Source of the DNA: Spirochaetota bacterium
GTDB lineage: Bacteria; Spirochaetota; UBA4802; JAFGDQ01
Assembly: GCA_016934735.1 (NCBI GenBank)
Contig: JAFGSG010000120.1
Span: 1 to 48,886, forward strand
Direction of reading: 5' to 3'
DNA length: 48,886 nt
The translations under genes were made by a program, and so were the position numbers. Shown piece by piece: positions 17,482-26,558 of the stretch (the stretch's first letter is position 1; the number at the start of each line of letters is the position of its first letter). The notes beneath the pieces are model-generated. The model did no database searches. It saw only the letters and a program-made list of their open reading frames with translations, and was not told the DNA's origin.

Positions 17482-18552
17482 TCATTTTGTTCTGCTTTTT
17501 ACTATATCAACAACCTTTCTTACTTCCTGATTACTATTTTTATTTATCACAAGAATATTATTTGCTGACTCTACGACTACCAGATTCTCCACGCCTACAA
17601 GCGCGATCGTTTTACCTTCGGAAAAAACCGAGCAGTTGTTTGAGGACACAAAAATAGAATTTCCTTTATCCGGGCATCTGTTATTATTTTTATCCGGCAA
17701 TATTATCTCATCTATGGAATTCCAGCTTCCGAGGTCAGTCCAGCCGAAATCCGCAGGTATCACGACTTTTCTTTCTGCTTTTTCCATGATGCCATAGTCA
17801 ATTGAGATGGCTTCAACAGAAGAAAATATTTTTTCTTTTAAGCCATAATCCCTGCCTTTACACGAAGCTATTCTATCAGCTTTTAGGGTCATCAATGGGA
17901 TAAAAGAATTGTAAAGATCCGGCATAAGATCTTTAAAACTTTTCAATATGACTGACACCTTCCAGATAAATATTCCTGCATTCCAGAAATAATTTCCATC
18001 CTGTAAATATTTTTCCGCGGTCTTTTTATCAGGTTTTTCTACAAAGCTTTCAACTGAAAAGACATTGCCGTCTGTCTTGCCGGCTTTGATGTAGCCGTAT
18101 CCGGTTTCCGGCGATTCAGGTTTTATTCCAATGGTCACCAGAAAGTCTTTCTCTGCCTCTTTAACAGCAGTCCTGATTGTTTCAATAAATATTTCGTTTC
18201 TTTTAATATAATGATCTGCAGGCAGCACTATCATTACGGCATCATCATAAATTTTTGAAAGATAAAAAGCACTATATAGTATTGCGGGAGCAGTATTTTT
18301 CGGCATAGGCTCCACAAGAACTATTCCGTTGAGTCCTGTTTTTTTTATTTCCTGTTTGCTTAATTTTTCGTAACTACCGGATGTAGCGATGATGCATATG
18401 TCCGGATTAAGAGGCAGCAGCCTGTTTATGGTAGCTTCCAGTAAAGTACCTTCGCCTGTCAGATCATGGAATTGCTTCGGTTTATCCTCTCTGCTTAGAG
18501 GCCACAGCCTTGTACCGCCTCCGCCGGCTAAGATTACAGGTGTTATCTTCAT
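17482..18552 (-). CDS. manC: Mannose-1-phosphate guanylyltransferase
   Basis: Makes GDP-mannose from mannose-1-phosphate and GTP, feeding polysaccharide and glycoconjugate synthesis in the cytosol. The N-terminal signature GGGGTRLWPLSREDKPKQF is complete, and FVEKPDKKTAEKYL and NAGIFIW match the sugar-binding part of the family. At 356 residues it lacks the extra phosphomannose isomerase domain of the longer bifunctional type. AAAGGA precedes the ATG. It stands alone here, with a palindromic repeat upstream. The paralogue name rfbM or cpsB would be equally fitting. Confidence 0.9.
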   Translation of the reverse strand: MKITPVILAGGGGTRLWPLSREDKPKQFHDLTGEGTLLEATINRLLPLNPDICIIATSGSYEKLSKQEIKKTGLNGIVLVEPMPKNTAPAILYSAFYLSKIYDDAVMIVLPADHYIKRNEIFIETIRTAVKEAEKDFLVTIGIKPESPETGYGYIKAGKTDGNVFSVESFVEKPDKKTAEKYLQDGNYFWNAGIFIWKVSVILKSFKDLMPDLYNSFIPLMTLKADRIASCKGRDYGLKEKIFSSVEAISIDYGIMEKAERKVVIPADFGWTDLGSWNSIDEIILPDKNNNRCPDKGNSIFVSSNNCSVFSEGKTIALVGVENLVVVESANNILVINKNSNQEVRKVVDIVKSRTK

Positions 18553-18874
18553 GCTCGATCCTTTTATGTTTACTTATTCGATATTATTCAGGTGCTCATT
18601 ACAAGATATTGATTATTAAAATTAATTGCAATTATTATTAGAACAGATTCATATTTAATATATCATTTCAACCACAATGAGAAATCTCGTAACAACCGAA
18701 AGATTTCTCGCCCCGCAATTCCTTGAAATAATAGTTTTACAACACGGCTATATTATTCAATAGCGATGTATTGTCAATAAAGATAGTATATTTCAATTTT
18801 CTTTACTGCTTGACAACACGAAAAAATTATTAATTATTCAATGACGAATTTAATTATTTTTAGCAGGAGGCAGA
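18553..18874. other. Divergent intergenic region with palindromic repeat
   Basis: Gap of 322 bases between manC and the site-2 protease gene. It holds repeat copy B at 18661-18733 and a TTGACA at 18810-18815 with AT-rich -10 candidates around 18831-18839. No other gene is seen. Confidence 0.6.
18661..18733. repeat. Dispersed palindromic repeat, copy B
   Basis: Outer arms TATCATTTCA and TGAAATAATA pair at 9 of 10 positions. Inner arms GAGAAATCT (18679-18687) and AGATTTCTC (18701-18709) pair perfectly. The inner arms match those of the copies at 31303 and 47383. Confidence 0.7.
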
Positions 18875-19807
18875 GTGAATAATAAAATTAAACATGCCAT
18901 ACGCAGATATTTCGCCCTGCTTAATATGGATCCGGGTGTTGTAACTATAAGAAAAAATATATATGTACCCGGTGATTCACATAAACGAGAACGTATATGG
19001 ATTAACATTCTGCTTTTCGCTGCTACCGTGCTTACAACTATCGTCGCAGGAGCTGAGTCTGATGAAAGTATTAGCGCAATAATACTTAGTGGTCTGCCAT
19101 TCTCCATGACCCTAATGGCGATCCTTCTTTCACATGAAATGGGTCATTACCTTGCGGCAATGTACTTTAATGTAAAAGCAACACTCCCATACTTTATTCC
19201 TTTCCCATCGATAATAGGAACAATGGGAGCTATTATCAAGCTGAAATCCCCGATATTCAACAGAAAAGCCTTGCTTTATATTGGCGCAATGGGGCCGATA
19301 GCAGGATTTATTGTAAGTCTTATAGCCATAATAGCCGGGGTATATTTATCAGAGATTAAGCCTATCCCATTAACAAATGACGGTTTTAACATATGTTTCG
19401 GCGATTCAATTTTATCAGCCTTTATCATATGGGCAATACACGGTAATATACAATCGGGTTACGATATTTATCTGTCTCCTTATGCCTGGGCGGGCTGGAT
19501 AGGTTTCCTTGTCACAGGCCTTAATCTGATGCCTATCGGCCAGCTTGACGGAAGCCGTGTTGTATATGCCATTCTAGGAAGGAAGCAGATCTATGTCGGA
19601 TGGATTGCATTCACAGGGCTTATAATTCTTAGTTTTATCTGGCCGGGATGGATTGTATGGATCATTCTTTCACTAGTCTTATTAAAGATAGGACATCCTC
19701 CGATTGAAGATATGAGCGAACTTTCAACCAGGGAAAAAATAGCAGGATATATTTGTATGATAATTTTTATAATAACATTTATTCCTGTGCCTGTTAAAAT
19801 TTTCTAA
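18875..19807 (+). CDS. Site-2 protease family membrane metalloprotease
   Basis: M50-type intramembrane zinc protease of 310 residues. HEMGH near residue 88 supplies two zinc histidines and the catalytic glutamate, and NLMPIGQLDGSR near residue 222 supplies the third ligand, with several membrane segments between. Such enzymes cut membrane-bound regulators or leftover signal peptides. It starts with GTG at 18875 after AGGAGG; the spacing is short (four bases). No PDZ domain is seen. It belongs to the subgroup with a long loop rather than the RseP type. The substrate is unknown, and the neighbours give no hint. Confidence 0.85.
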   Translation: MNNKIKHAIRRYFALLNMDPGVVTIRKNIYVPGDSHKRERIWINILLFAATVLTTIVAGAESDESISAIILSGLPFSMTLMAILLSHEMGHYLAAMYFNVKATLPYFIPFPSIIGTMGAIIKLKSPIFNRKALLYIGAMGPIAGFIVSLIAIIAGVYLSEIKPIPLTNDGFNICFGDSILSAFIIWAIHGNIQSGYDIYLSPYAWAGWIGFLVTGLNLMPIGQLDGSRVVYAILGRKQIYVGWIAFTGLIILSFIWPGWIVWIILSLVLLKIGHPPIEDMSELSTREKIAGYICMIIFIITFIPVPVKIF

Positions 19808-19885
19808 AGGCAGCTATTTAAATAATAACTGAGATCATTATACAATATAAAACTTAATTTAAAAGATACAAATTTTAGAATTATT

Positions 19886-20857
19886 ATGACAGAAAAATTT
19901 ATTCCAAAAATTTTTTTCCGTAATCCGGTCTTACAATCTGTTCTTGGAAGTATCAAGCTGAGAAATACAGGTAAAAATTCTATGATCAAATGCGCTGAAG
20001 AGGTAATGGTTGACGCCGGAAACTCAGTGCGGCTTATAGGATATTATTCCAAACACCTGGAAGCAACATCAAAAGGGATTGTACTTTTAATTCACGGATG
20101 GGAAGGAAGTTCCAATTCCTCATATATCGTAAGTACCGGCAAATATCTTTTTAAAAATAACTTTGACATATTCAGACTTAACCTTAGAGACCATGGGGAC
20201 AGCCATCATCTTAACAAAGAAATTTTTAAATCGACTTTAATTGAGGAAGCATTTAACGCTGCTAAAAAAGTTTCTTCAATGAATAAAAAGAAGCCGTTTT
20301 TCATAGTGGGATTTTCCCTGGGTGGAAATTTCGCATTAAGGATCGCCTTGAAAACAAATGGATCAAAGATTGCAAATCTCAGGCATATAAGTGCTATTTG
20401 TCCGGTCCTTGACCCTATGAAATCAACTGAAAGCACTGATAAAATCCTGATAATAAAAAAATATTTTCTAAAAAAATGGAAAAAATCTTTGCTCAAGAAG
20501 CAGAAGCTTTTCCCGGATCTATACAATTTTAATAGAATAAATAAAATAAATTCATTAAGCAAAATGATGGATCTTATTGTGCCAGAATATACGGAATTCA
20601 AGACTACAAAAGATTATTACGCAAAATACACACTTCTGAATGACTGTTTTATAAAACTAAAAGTCCCGGTAACAATTATTTGCTCACAAGATGATCCCAT
20701 AATCCCCGTTCAGGATGCTTATGAGCTAAAAATTAACAGCAGCACCCAGATTTTAATACAGCCTTACGGAGGACATAACGGATTTTTTGATTTTTTTCCA
20801 TACAAGGTATGGTACGAAGAAAAGCTTTGGGAGATATTTAAACGATATAAAAATTAA
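19886..20857 (+). CDS. Alpha/beta hydrolase, YheT-like
   Basis: Cytosolic hydrolase of 323 residues with the oxyanion segment LIHGWEGSSNSSY and the nucleophile elbow GFSLGGN. A late QPYGGHNG supplies the histidine, and SQDDPIIP holds the likely catalytic aspartate. The pattern of HGWEG with R-x-N-x-R-D-H-G is typical of the YheT/ABHD1 group, which acts on esters of uncertain nature. It follows the site-2 protease after about 78 bases and may share its transcript. The chemical substrate is unknown. Confidence 0.78.
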   Translation: MTEKFIPKIFFRNPVLQSVLGSIKLRNTGKNSMIKCAEEVMVDAGNSVRLIGYYSKHLEATSKGIVLLIHGWEGSSNSSYIVSTGKYLFKNNFDIFRLNLRDHGDSHHLNKEIFKSTLIEEAFNAAKKVSSMNKKKPFFIVGFSLGGNFALRIALKTNGSKIANLRHISAICPVLDPMKSTESTDKILIIKKYFLKKWKKSLLKKQKLFPDLYNFNRINKINSLSKMMDLIVPEYTEFKTTKDYYAKYTLLNDCFIKLKVPVTIICSQDDPIIPVQDAYELKINSSTQILIQPYGGHNGFFDFFPYKVWYEEKLWEIFKRYKN

Positions 20858-20920
20858 TCTAATGCAGCTTACCTGCCCCGGTCTATCGGCCGTGCAGGGA
20901 AAGCGGCATTAAGTGTAACA

Positions 20921-23623
20921 TTACAGAGCCTTTTCTATTGAAAGAATCTGCATGTTTTTAATTTCTTCCCCGATCTTTACTTTTACGGTATCATTAACCG
21001 ATTTTCCAAGGAAAGCCTTAGCAATTGGAGAGCGGTATGAAAGTATTCTTTTCCCATAATCTGCATCCCATGGCCCAAGAATGACATAATCATCTTTTTT
21101 ATTCGAATCATTTTCCATATAATGGACCTTTGTCCCGATATTCACTTTCTCAGTCGAAATATTATTAGGGTCTATAATTTCCGCTTTCTTGATTTCATTA
21201 TCCAAACGATTGATAGCCATTTTTAATATAGTCTGCTTTTCCATTAAAGCATTATAGTCCACATTTTCCCTGACATCTCCGGAAATATCGGATGACTTTG
21301 CCAGCTCTTTTGAAAGGTTGACCATTTCAACATTAACCATCCTGTTTAGTTCAGACTGCATTCTGTTATATCCCTCTTTGGATACGATCAATTTTTCTAA
21401 TTCTATTTCCCATTCTTCATCGCTTATTTTTTTGTCAGTAACATTAAAATCCGGGTATCTCATTTTTATTAATGAGAACAATTTTTCTACATGCGATTCT
21501 TCAATATAACTGATATTTTTAAACAAATCATATATCTTATTTAAAAGAGACGAACTACTTTGATTAACAATATTTTTAACTATTTCAAAATCATTGTCAG
21601 TAAGAAGCTCAAGTGCCATATTTTTCAAGCGGTTGCCTTTTGTTTCAATCTTTTTCAACTCATTTAGAACCCGGAAGTATGTCAGCATTAAACGCTCTCT
21701 TGAATAATCAAGCCAGTAATAATCCCAGCTGCCAGTAAGAATATTTTTTGCCACCCATATAAATATTTCCGGATTCTGTTTTGCCCCTGTAATAATCCTG
21801 TCAATAAATAGATTAATTATGTTAAACGAATTTGCCCTAATGAGATTATTTATAATATACTTGTGAATTCTAACAGGTGTCTCAAATAAAATCTCAGAGA
21901 CGACATTCGGCCAGTCTTCCCTTGCCTCTTCAATTAAGTTTATAAAGTCTTTTTTATAATCATAACCGCTGATCTTTATGGAAATAAGCGGCAGTTCATT
22001 GCTCGATTTAATAAATTGCAGGATTTTCATCCTTATTGAATCCAGTTTTAACTTCTGCGCATCGACAAACTTGGAAAAACCATTAAGTATAAAATAGGAC
22101 AGAATCTCTTTTGTAGGAGATCCTTCTTTTGTCTGAGAATTAAAATAATCCAGAAAGTACTGAATAACCGGTTTTCCTTCCTCACTTTCAATATTATTTA
22201 CAAATTCAATTGCTATGTCCAGCTTTTCACTAAATGATTCAGACTTAATGAAATTATTTAATAATTCATCGGCAAATGTCAGCGGTTTGTCTCTTAGCGA
22301 TATTAAATCTTTTTCTTTTGTAGATACTCCGAAATGCGGATTCTTTTTAATCTCTGTCCTTGCCTTGCTCCACCATTTGGCCCAGTCTTTTTGACTGACA
22401 TATTTAGGAATTAATTCCTTCTTAACGTCACTCAGATAAATATTACCGTCATATGATTTTATTAAAATTTCAAAAAAATCCATAAAATCATCTTTAAACA
22501 AAGCCTGTAGTGTTTGCGGATCTTCATGTTCAATTGAATAAATATGATCTTTTCCAATAGGAAGTAAAGATTGAAGAGCCATTTGCATTGACATTCTATG
22601 GCTGATTTTTTCTTTAAAATCAATTATTATAAATTCATTCTCAAGATCTGATATTTTTCCGACTCCCCATGATCTATGATATACATAATTACCTTTATCA
22701 AAAACAATATTCTTTTCAAAATCCAGAATCGCATGTTTTACAGGATATTTAAAATTATTCAGTTTTGAGAGTTTTAAAAATTGCTCATATTGAGAATGAC
22801 TGCCGTATTTTTTTGAATAAAACTTTACCAATTCTTTTCTTGCATTTATATCTTCCGGTGTATAATCCAGTATTTTTTTTAAAACCTCAATGGATTGATT
22901 TGGATTTTCATCATCCTTGCGTTTTTGTAATAGCGATTTTAAAATAGTCGATGCCAATTCCTGACGTTTAGCTTCAACGAGCATTCTTTCCACTCTTTCA
23001 AAAAACTGTATATCTTCAGAAGAAATAGCAATCAGCTTGTTCCAGAGAGCCAGAATCTCGTTAAATTCTCCATTTTTAATAAAGCCCTCAATAGAAAGCT
23101 TTAAATACTGTGCGCTTTTTTCCGGGTCTTCATCGATTATGGCAGAGGCAAGTTTTTTAGCAACATCTGTATCAAATCTGTCTATCTTTAATAGACTTTC
23201 CCATACCGGAGTCGCTTCTCTGTTCCTGCCAAGTCTCTCAAGGCTGGTCGCAAGCGCCTTAAGAGCAATCCTGTTCTCTCCATACTCGAGTACTTTTTCC
23301 GCAAGTATTTCCACAATAGCCCATTTATGATTTTTTATAAACAGATCAATCAATAACCTTAATTGAATTGTATCTTCAATTATTCCCAAATGATGGCCGA
23401 TACACCCTATTAAGTATGAAGCAACAATCGAATCAGGATGTTCATTAAGATGAGCTTTACATTGAGATAACGCATCTTTCAGTAAACCGGTGCTTACAAG
23501 ACTGTTAAAAATATCATCTAAAATTCTAAATTTTGATATTCCTACGTCCTTGGGATCTATTCTGCCCCATTGTTCTTCTTTAAAAAGTGAACTTAATCTT
23601 TCCAATACTTTTTCTTTTTCCAT
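20921..23623 (-). CDS. greA: GreA-type transcription elongation factor with long helical N-terminus
   Basis: Protein of 900 residues. The final 155 residues are a full GreA: a coiled-coil (YNRMQSELNRMVN to VDYNALMEKQTI) that enters the RNA polymerase secondary channel and an FKBP-like end with SYRSPIAKAFLG. Acid residues at the coiled-coil tip (SDISGD) fit the transcript-cleavage role. The first 700 residues are helical, with TPR-like repeats at 60-270 and a conserved central domain (VYHRSWGVGKISDLENEF). This layout, as I recall it, is standard for spirochaetes such as Borrelia and Treponema, so it supports the taxon rather than being a local fusion. It stands alone, downstream of flaA. Confidence 0.88.
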   Translation of the reverse strand: MEKEKVLERLSSLFKEEQWGRIDPKDVGISKFRILDDIFNSLVSTGLLKDALSQCKAHLNEHPDSIVASYLIGCIGHHLGIIEDTIQLRLLIDLFIKNHKWAIVEILAEKVLEYGENRIALKALATSLERLGRNREATPVWESLLKIDRFDTDVAKKLASAIIDEDPEKSAQYLKLSIEGFIKNGEFNEILALWNKLIAISSEDIQFFERVERMLVEAKRQELASTILKSLLQKRKDDENPNQSIEVLKKILDYTPEDINARKELVKFYSKKYGSHSQYEQFLKLSKLNNFKYPVKHAILDFEKNIVFDKGNYVYHRSWGVGKISDLENEFIIIDFKEKISHRMSMQMALQSLLPIGKDHIYSIEHEDPQTLQALFKDDFMDFFEILIKSYDGNIYLSDVKKELIPKYVSQKDWAKWWSKARTEIKKNPHFGVSTKEKDLISLRDKPLTFADELLNNFIKSESFSEKLDIAIEFVNNIESEEGKPVIQYFLDYFNSQTKEGSPTKEILSYFILNGFSKFVDAQKLKLDSIRMKILQFIKSSNELPLISIKISGYDYKKDFINLIEEAREDWPNVVSEILFETPVRIHKYIINNLIRANSFNIINLFIDRIITGAKQNPEIFIWVAKNILTGSWDYYWLDYSRERLMLTYFRVLNELKKIETKGNRLKNMALELLTDNDFEIVKNIVNQSSSSLLNKIYDLFKNISYIEESHVEKLFSLIKMRYPDFNVTDKKISDEEWEIELEKLIVSKEGYNRMQSELNRMVNVEMVNLSKELAKSSDISGDVRENVDYNALMEKQTILKMAINRLDNEIKKAEIIDPNNISTEKVNIGTKVHYMENDSNKKDDYVILGPWDADYGKRILSYRSPIAKAFLGKSVNDTVKVKIGEEIKNMQILSIEKAL

Positions 23624-23803
23624 AATTGATCCCTATTTATGATTTTTATAACAGGTTAATAATTTCGTTTTGATTCCGGAATTGATGAAACCTTAATATA
23701 TTTCTTAATAATTATGATTTTCCAGTATTAAATATTAAAACTTCAAATTCATTGACTTCGTTGATCAATCAATAAAGGAAATTCTGCATATTATAAAAAA
23801 TAG

Positions 23804-23833
23804 AATACCCATCGCAATTTAAGGATGGGTATT
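23804..23833 (-). terminator. Rho-independent terminator of the flaA genes
   Basis: Perfect ten-pair stem AATACCCATC/GATGGGTATT. On the minus strand it is followed by CTATTTTTT. It lies about 45 bases after the last flaA stop. Confidence 0.85.
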
Positions 23834-23878
23834 TTGCTTAAAAATTTAATAAAGAAAAAAATTTAATAATATTGCCGC

Positions 23879-24751
23879 TTATTGTTTTCCTTTATTTGCA
23901 GCTCCCGGCGCAGACGATGCGGGTGCAGTTCCCTCTTTGAATGCTTTATCAAGTTCCTGTCCGTCAAAATTAACTTCATAGATTTCCGTTAATGCCTTCA
24001 CCTGATCAAAGAATATATATGTATCCTGAGCCGAAGCATCCGGAGTTGCCCTGACTACAAACCGGATTATCTTTAATAGTTTAGTTTGAGGATAGGTCTC
24101 CACCTCCTGAGGAATATAAGGAGGGATGTTAGCTATTACAGGCTTCCAGCCAATAAAATTTATAGAACCGAATTTTAAAATATGGACTTCACCTTTCCAG
24201 TCTTTTACCCAGCATTCAAGATAATAATCATCTCCTCTGCCATGAACCCAGAGTGATATTCCTCTGGACTGCCCGGGTATCTGAATAGCATTTTCCTGAA
24301 CATACTTCCCTGTTCTGGAATCATAAGTTGTGATTTTCCTCGTCGGATCATCCCATTGAACTTCAGGGGGAGGAATCAAATGAACAGAATTATACCCGGC
24401 ATATTTAAATCTGAAATGAAGGCCGAGGATTTTTTTCTTTTCCATGCCTTTCTTGTCAGCAGACCATCTTTCCACCTTTAAATCTGCAGGCCCGCCATCA
24501 ATGTATTTTAATTCCAACGATGGCGCAGGATCTTTTTTGGGATCCGGATTTTTCTTTGGTACGGATTCCATCGTCCATTCAGCAGGGGTCTCAAAATCCT
24601 CAATAACAACCGCTCTCAATTCTTTTGAACTGATATCGGGTGGAATGTTTGTTATTATTTTTGAGTCAGCAGTTTCAGTTCCGGGAAATCCGAAAAAGAA
24701 AACTGCTATCAATATAGCTGTTACCGAAAAAACTTTATATTTTATTTTCAT
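23879..24751 (-). CDS. flaA: Flagellar filament outer layer protein FlaA
   Basis: Sheath protein of the periplasmic flagella of spirochaetes, exported through Sec and assembled around the FlaB core. The 290-residue protein has a signal peptide ending near ADS, then the FlaA domain: VIEDFETPAEW, LGLHFRFKYAGYNSVHLIPP, GISLWVHGRGDDYYLECWVKD and YIFFDQVKALTE. The alanine- and serine-rich tail is probably disordered. I start at 24751 because GGAGG lies upstream and the signal peptide begins there. It follows the second FlaA gene by about 60 bases; both share a long leader and this terminator. Confidence 0.9.
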   Translation of the reverse strand: MKIKYKVFSVTAILIAVFFFGFPGTETADSKIITNIPPDISSKELRAVVIEDFETPAEWTMESVPKKNPDPKKDPAPSLELKYIDGGPADLKVERWSADKKGMEKKKILGLHFRFKYAGYNSVHLIPPPEVQWDDPTRKITTYDSRTGKYVQENAIQIPGQSRGISLWVHGRGDDYYLECWVKDWKGEVHILKFGSINFIGWKPVIANIPPYIPQEVETYPQTKLLKIIRFVVRATPDASAQDTYIFFDQVKALTEIYEVNFDGQELDKAFKEGTAPASSAPGAANKGKQ

Positions 24752-24812
24752 ATATTTTATGCCTCCTATTCTATTCATCAACAGAATTTTATCTGTAACT
24801 TAACTTTCAATT

Positions 24813-25583
24813 CTACCATGTGTCTTTAATAAAGTCATCGCCTGTGTATTCGGACATATCTGAAATAATTCTAAAATTATCCAAATATACATAGTAAGTG
24901 CCTGGCGCTTCAAAACGATCGCTTTCTATAAAAAATGACACGAAATGTAAATTTTTATCCAACATGGCATAAGTCGGCGATTGCGGCATCCATCCCGGAA
25001 TATTTACGGAAAGTTCTTTCCATCCCCAAAAGTCCAATCTGCCGACTTTTATTTTGTGTAGTTTTCCCCTGTAATCCCTGAATTTGACAAACAGCGTATG
25101 TCTTATCTTCCTTCCCAAAGCCCATACTTTTAACTCTTTTGCTTTACCGCGAATTATATATTCATTAGGGGGAAGCACCTCAACTCTGTCATAACCTCTT
25201 TCAACAACATATGATTTAATTCCAAGTACATGTTCATTTTTCCTGGTAATGCCATTATCATCTGTAATTTCATCGGGTGTTTCAACGACTTTCCCCTCTT
25301 CATCAACAGGTCTCGGTTTCCCCGGAATTTTACGAATTTTCGTATCCCCCAGAGGACTTGTTGAAATTGCCCTCCAATCCTCACAAGCTTCAAAATCGCT
25401 CATCCAATCTTCGACCAGTCCAGTGGGCTGTTTCTGAGCGCCTTGTTTTTGAGTGCCAGCCGCTGCAGCAGGGGCCTTAGCATCGCCCTGTTGGGCCTGT
25501 ACCTGCATATCACCAATTCCCATTAATGCTATTAAACACCCCAGCATAATTATTGGCAGTATTGATTTGACCTCCCTTTTCAT
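24813..25583 (-). CDS. flaA: Second FlaA-family sheath protein
   Basis: Protein of 256 residues with a signal peptide (MLGCLIALMGIGDMQVQAQ) and a shorter FlaA domain: LVEDWMSDFEACEDW, ILGIKSYVVERGYDRVEVLPP in pattern, ALGRKIRHTLFVKFRDYRG and YYVYLDNFRIISD. It differs from the downstream copy and lacks its long tail, as with paired flaA genes of Leptospira. An alanine- and glutamine-rich linker (residues 33-52) follows the signal. AAGGAG precedes the ATG. It is first in the operon, under a 200-base leader with three hairpins. Confidence 0.88.
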   Translation of the reverse strand: MKREVKSILPIIMLGCLIALMGIGDMQVQAQQGDAKAPAAAAGTQKQGAQKQPTGLVEDWMSDFEACEDWRAISTSPLGDTKIRKIPGKPRPVDEEGKVVETPDEITDDNGITRKNEHVLGIKSYVVERGYDRVEVLPPNEYIIRGKAKELKVWALGRKIRHTLFVKFRDYRGKLHKIKVGRLDFWGWKELSVNIPGWMPQSPTYAMLDKNLHFVSFFIESDRFEAPGTYYVYLDNFRIISDMSEYTGDDFIKDTW

Positions 25584-25667
25584 GTTTTTACTCCTTGTTA
25601 AGTTGTTTTGAAGGCAGCAAATATACTGCCCTAAGTCAGAATTATTATTAAATTTTAAAAAGATATC

Positions 25668-25690
25668 CCTGATTTATTAAATAAATCAGG
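25668..25690 (-). promoter_or_regulatory. Hairpin 1 in the flaA leader
   Basis: Perfect ten-base arms CCTGATTTAT/ATAAATCAGG around TAA. It lies about 85-107 bases before the start codon. It shares a core with the palindrome at 8400-8420. Confidence 0.6.
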
Positions 25691-25691
25691 C

Positions 25692-25719
25692 GAATTGATT
25701 GATAATAAGCCATCAATTC
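25692..25719 (-). promoter_or_regulatory. Hairpin 2 in the flaA leader
   Basis: Perfect eight-base arms GAATTGAT/ATCAATTC with a 12-base loop, directly next to hairpin 1. Confidence 0.5.
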
Positions 25720-25749
25720 TGCGAATAAAATATAAAAAAAATTAAAATG

Positions 25750-25774
25750 TTGTTGCCCTATTTCAGGATAACAA
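25750..25774 (-). promoter_or_regulatory. Hairpin 3 in the flaA leader
   Basis: Ten-base arms TTGTTGCCCT/AGGATAACAA with one mismatch and one G-T, five-base loop. It lies just downstream of the sigma-28-like promoter, so it would sit near the 5' end of the message. Confidence 0.45.
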
Positions 25775-25794
25775 TCCAATTGTCCTTATTCTTT

Positions 25795-25821
25795 TTATCG
25801 GTAAAATAATTAAATAAATTA
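25795..25821 (-). promoter_or_regulatory. Sigma-28-like flagellar promoter
   Basis: Minus strand TAAT (25821-25818), 15-base spacer, ACCGATAA (25802-25795). The consensus is TAAA-N15-GCCGATAA, so 3 of 4 and 7 of 8 match. It lies about 215 bases before the first flaA start. The -10 is the convincing part; chance is not excluded in AT-rich DNA. Confidence 0.45.
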
Positions 25822-25867
25822 AATATAAATTATATATTCATTTAGAATAATTTATAATAATAAAATA

Positions 25868-26360
25868 TTAACTTCAGATGAATCCATATTTTATAAATTC
25901 GGCTGATTTCCTGACATAAATATTCTACTATTAATATTCGCAATGTCAAGAAATTAATAATTTTTAGTTAAAAACAAAATAAGATAATAAAATAAAATTC
26001 TAAAATATTTTCCTTGACTAAATATTTGTATTGTACTAAATTAGTGAGTAGGTAAATATAATTCCATTTATTATCCCCATTGTCAAACATTACTATATTG
26101 AATAAGTTGATAAACTTTACTTTTCCGATAGAATCACATACTGTTTTATGCCCTTATTCAGTATAAATATTAAAATTATTTCATATAATTTACAACGGGA
26201 AAAGGAATAATAATTAATACGTCTTCTTAAATAGTATGAGGCAATTTCTCCTTTAATTTTAATGATCTTAATTAAAATCCTACAAGAGAAAATTATTAAT
26301 CTGTAAACTCAATATATAATATTGGGTTAAGTTGACAAGTAAGGGTTCATCTGAAGTTAA
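25868..26360. repeat. 493-base block bounded by an 18-base inverted repeat
   Basis: Ends TTAACTTCAGATGAATCC and GGGTTCATCTGAAGTTAA, pairing at 17 of 18 positions, with no ORF inside. This form fits a MITE or a remnant element, and the outer TTAA on both sides could be a target duplication, although TTAA is palindromic so this is ambiguous. No transposase is in the window. Confidence 0.5.
26014..26042 (+). promoter_or_regulatory. Promoter candidate toward rho (distal)
   Basis: TTGACT at 26014-26019, 17-base spacer, TAAATT at 26037-26042. It lies inside the inverted-repeat block, more than 500 bases from rho. Confidence 0.35.
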
Positions 26361-26361
26361 T
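26332..26361 (+). promoter_or_regulatory. Promoter candidate toward rho (proximal)
   Basis: Consensus TTGACA at 26332-26337, 18-base spacer, GTTAAT at 26356-26361. It would give a leader of about 190 bases and overlaps the right arm of the inverted repeat. Confidence 0.35.
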
Positions 26362-26558
26362 CAAAACCGGCAAGATTAAATTACACATAAAAAATTATAG
26401 AAAGAATAATTTTTATACTAATTAGAAATACAAACGTGAATTTTCAATCGGGATTCCGGATAATATTAAATTAAGTTGTTATATATGGAAATTATAAGCT
26501 TACAAATACGTTTAATAATGTATTTAAAAGGAATATTAATATATTTTAAGGGTGATTT

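Larger units (their letters stand above)
25584..26558. other. Long non-coding gap between flaA and rho
   Basis: About 975 AT-rich bases. The flaA side holds the leader with three hairpins and a sigma-28-like promoter. The middle is bounded by an 18-base inverted repeat (25868-25885 and 26343-26360). Promoter-like boxes facing rho lie at 26014-26042 and 26332-26361. I see no ORF with a ribosome binding site. Confidence 0.65.

Noticed and set aside
20872-20898. GC-rich hairpin between the alpha/beta hydrolase and greA, as a terminator
   Set aside because: Only five outer pairs (CCTGC/GCAGG) plus three inner ones with gaps, and no U tract. Too weak to list.
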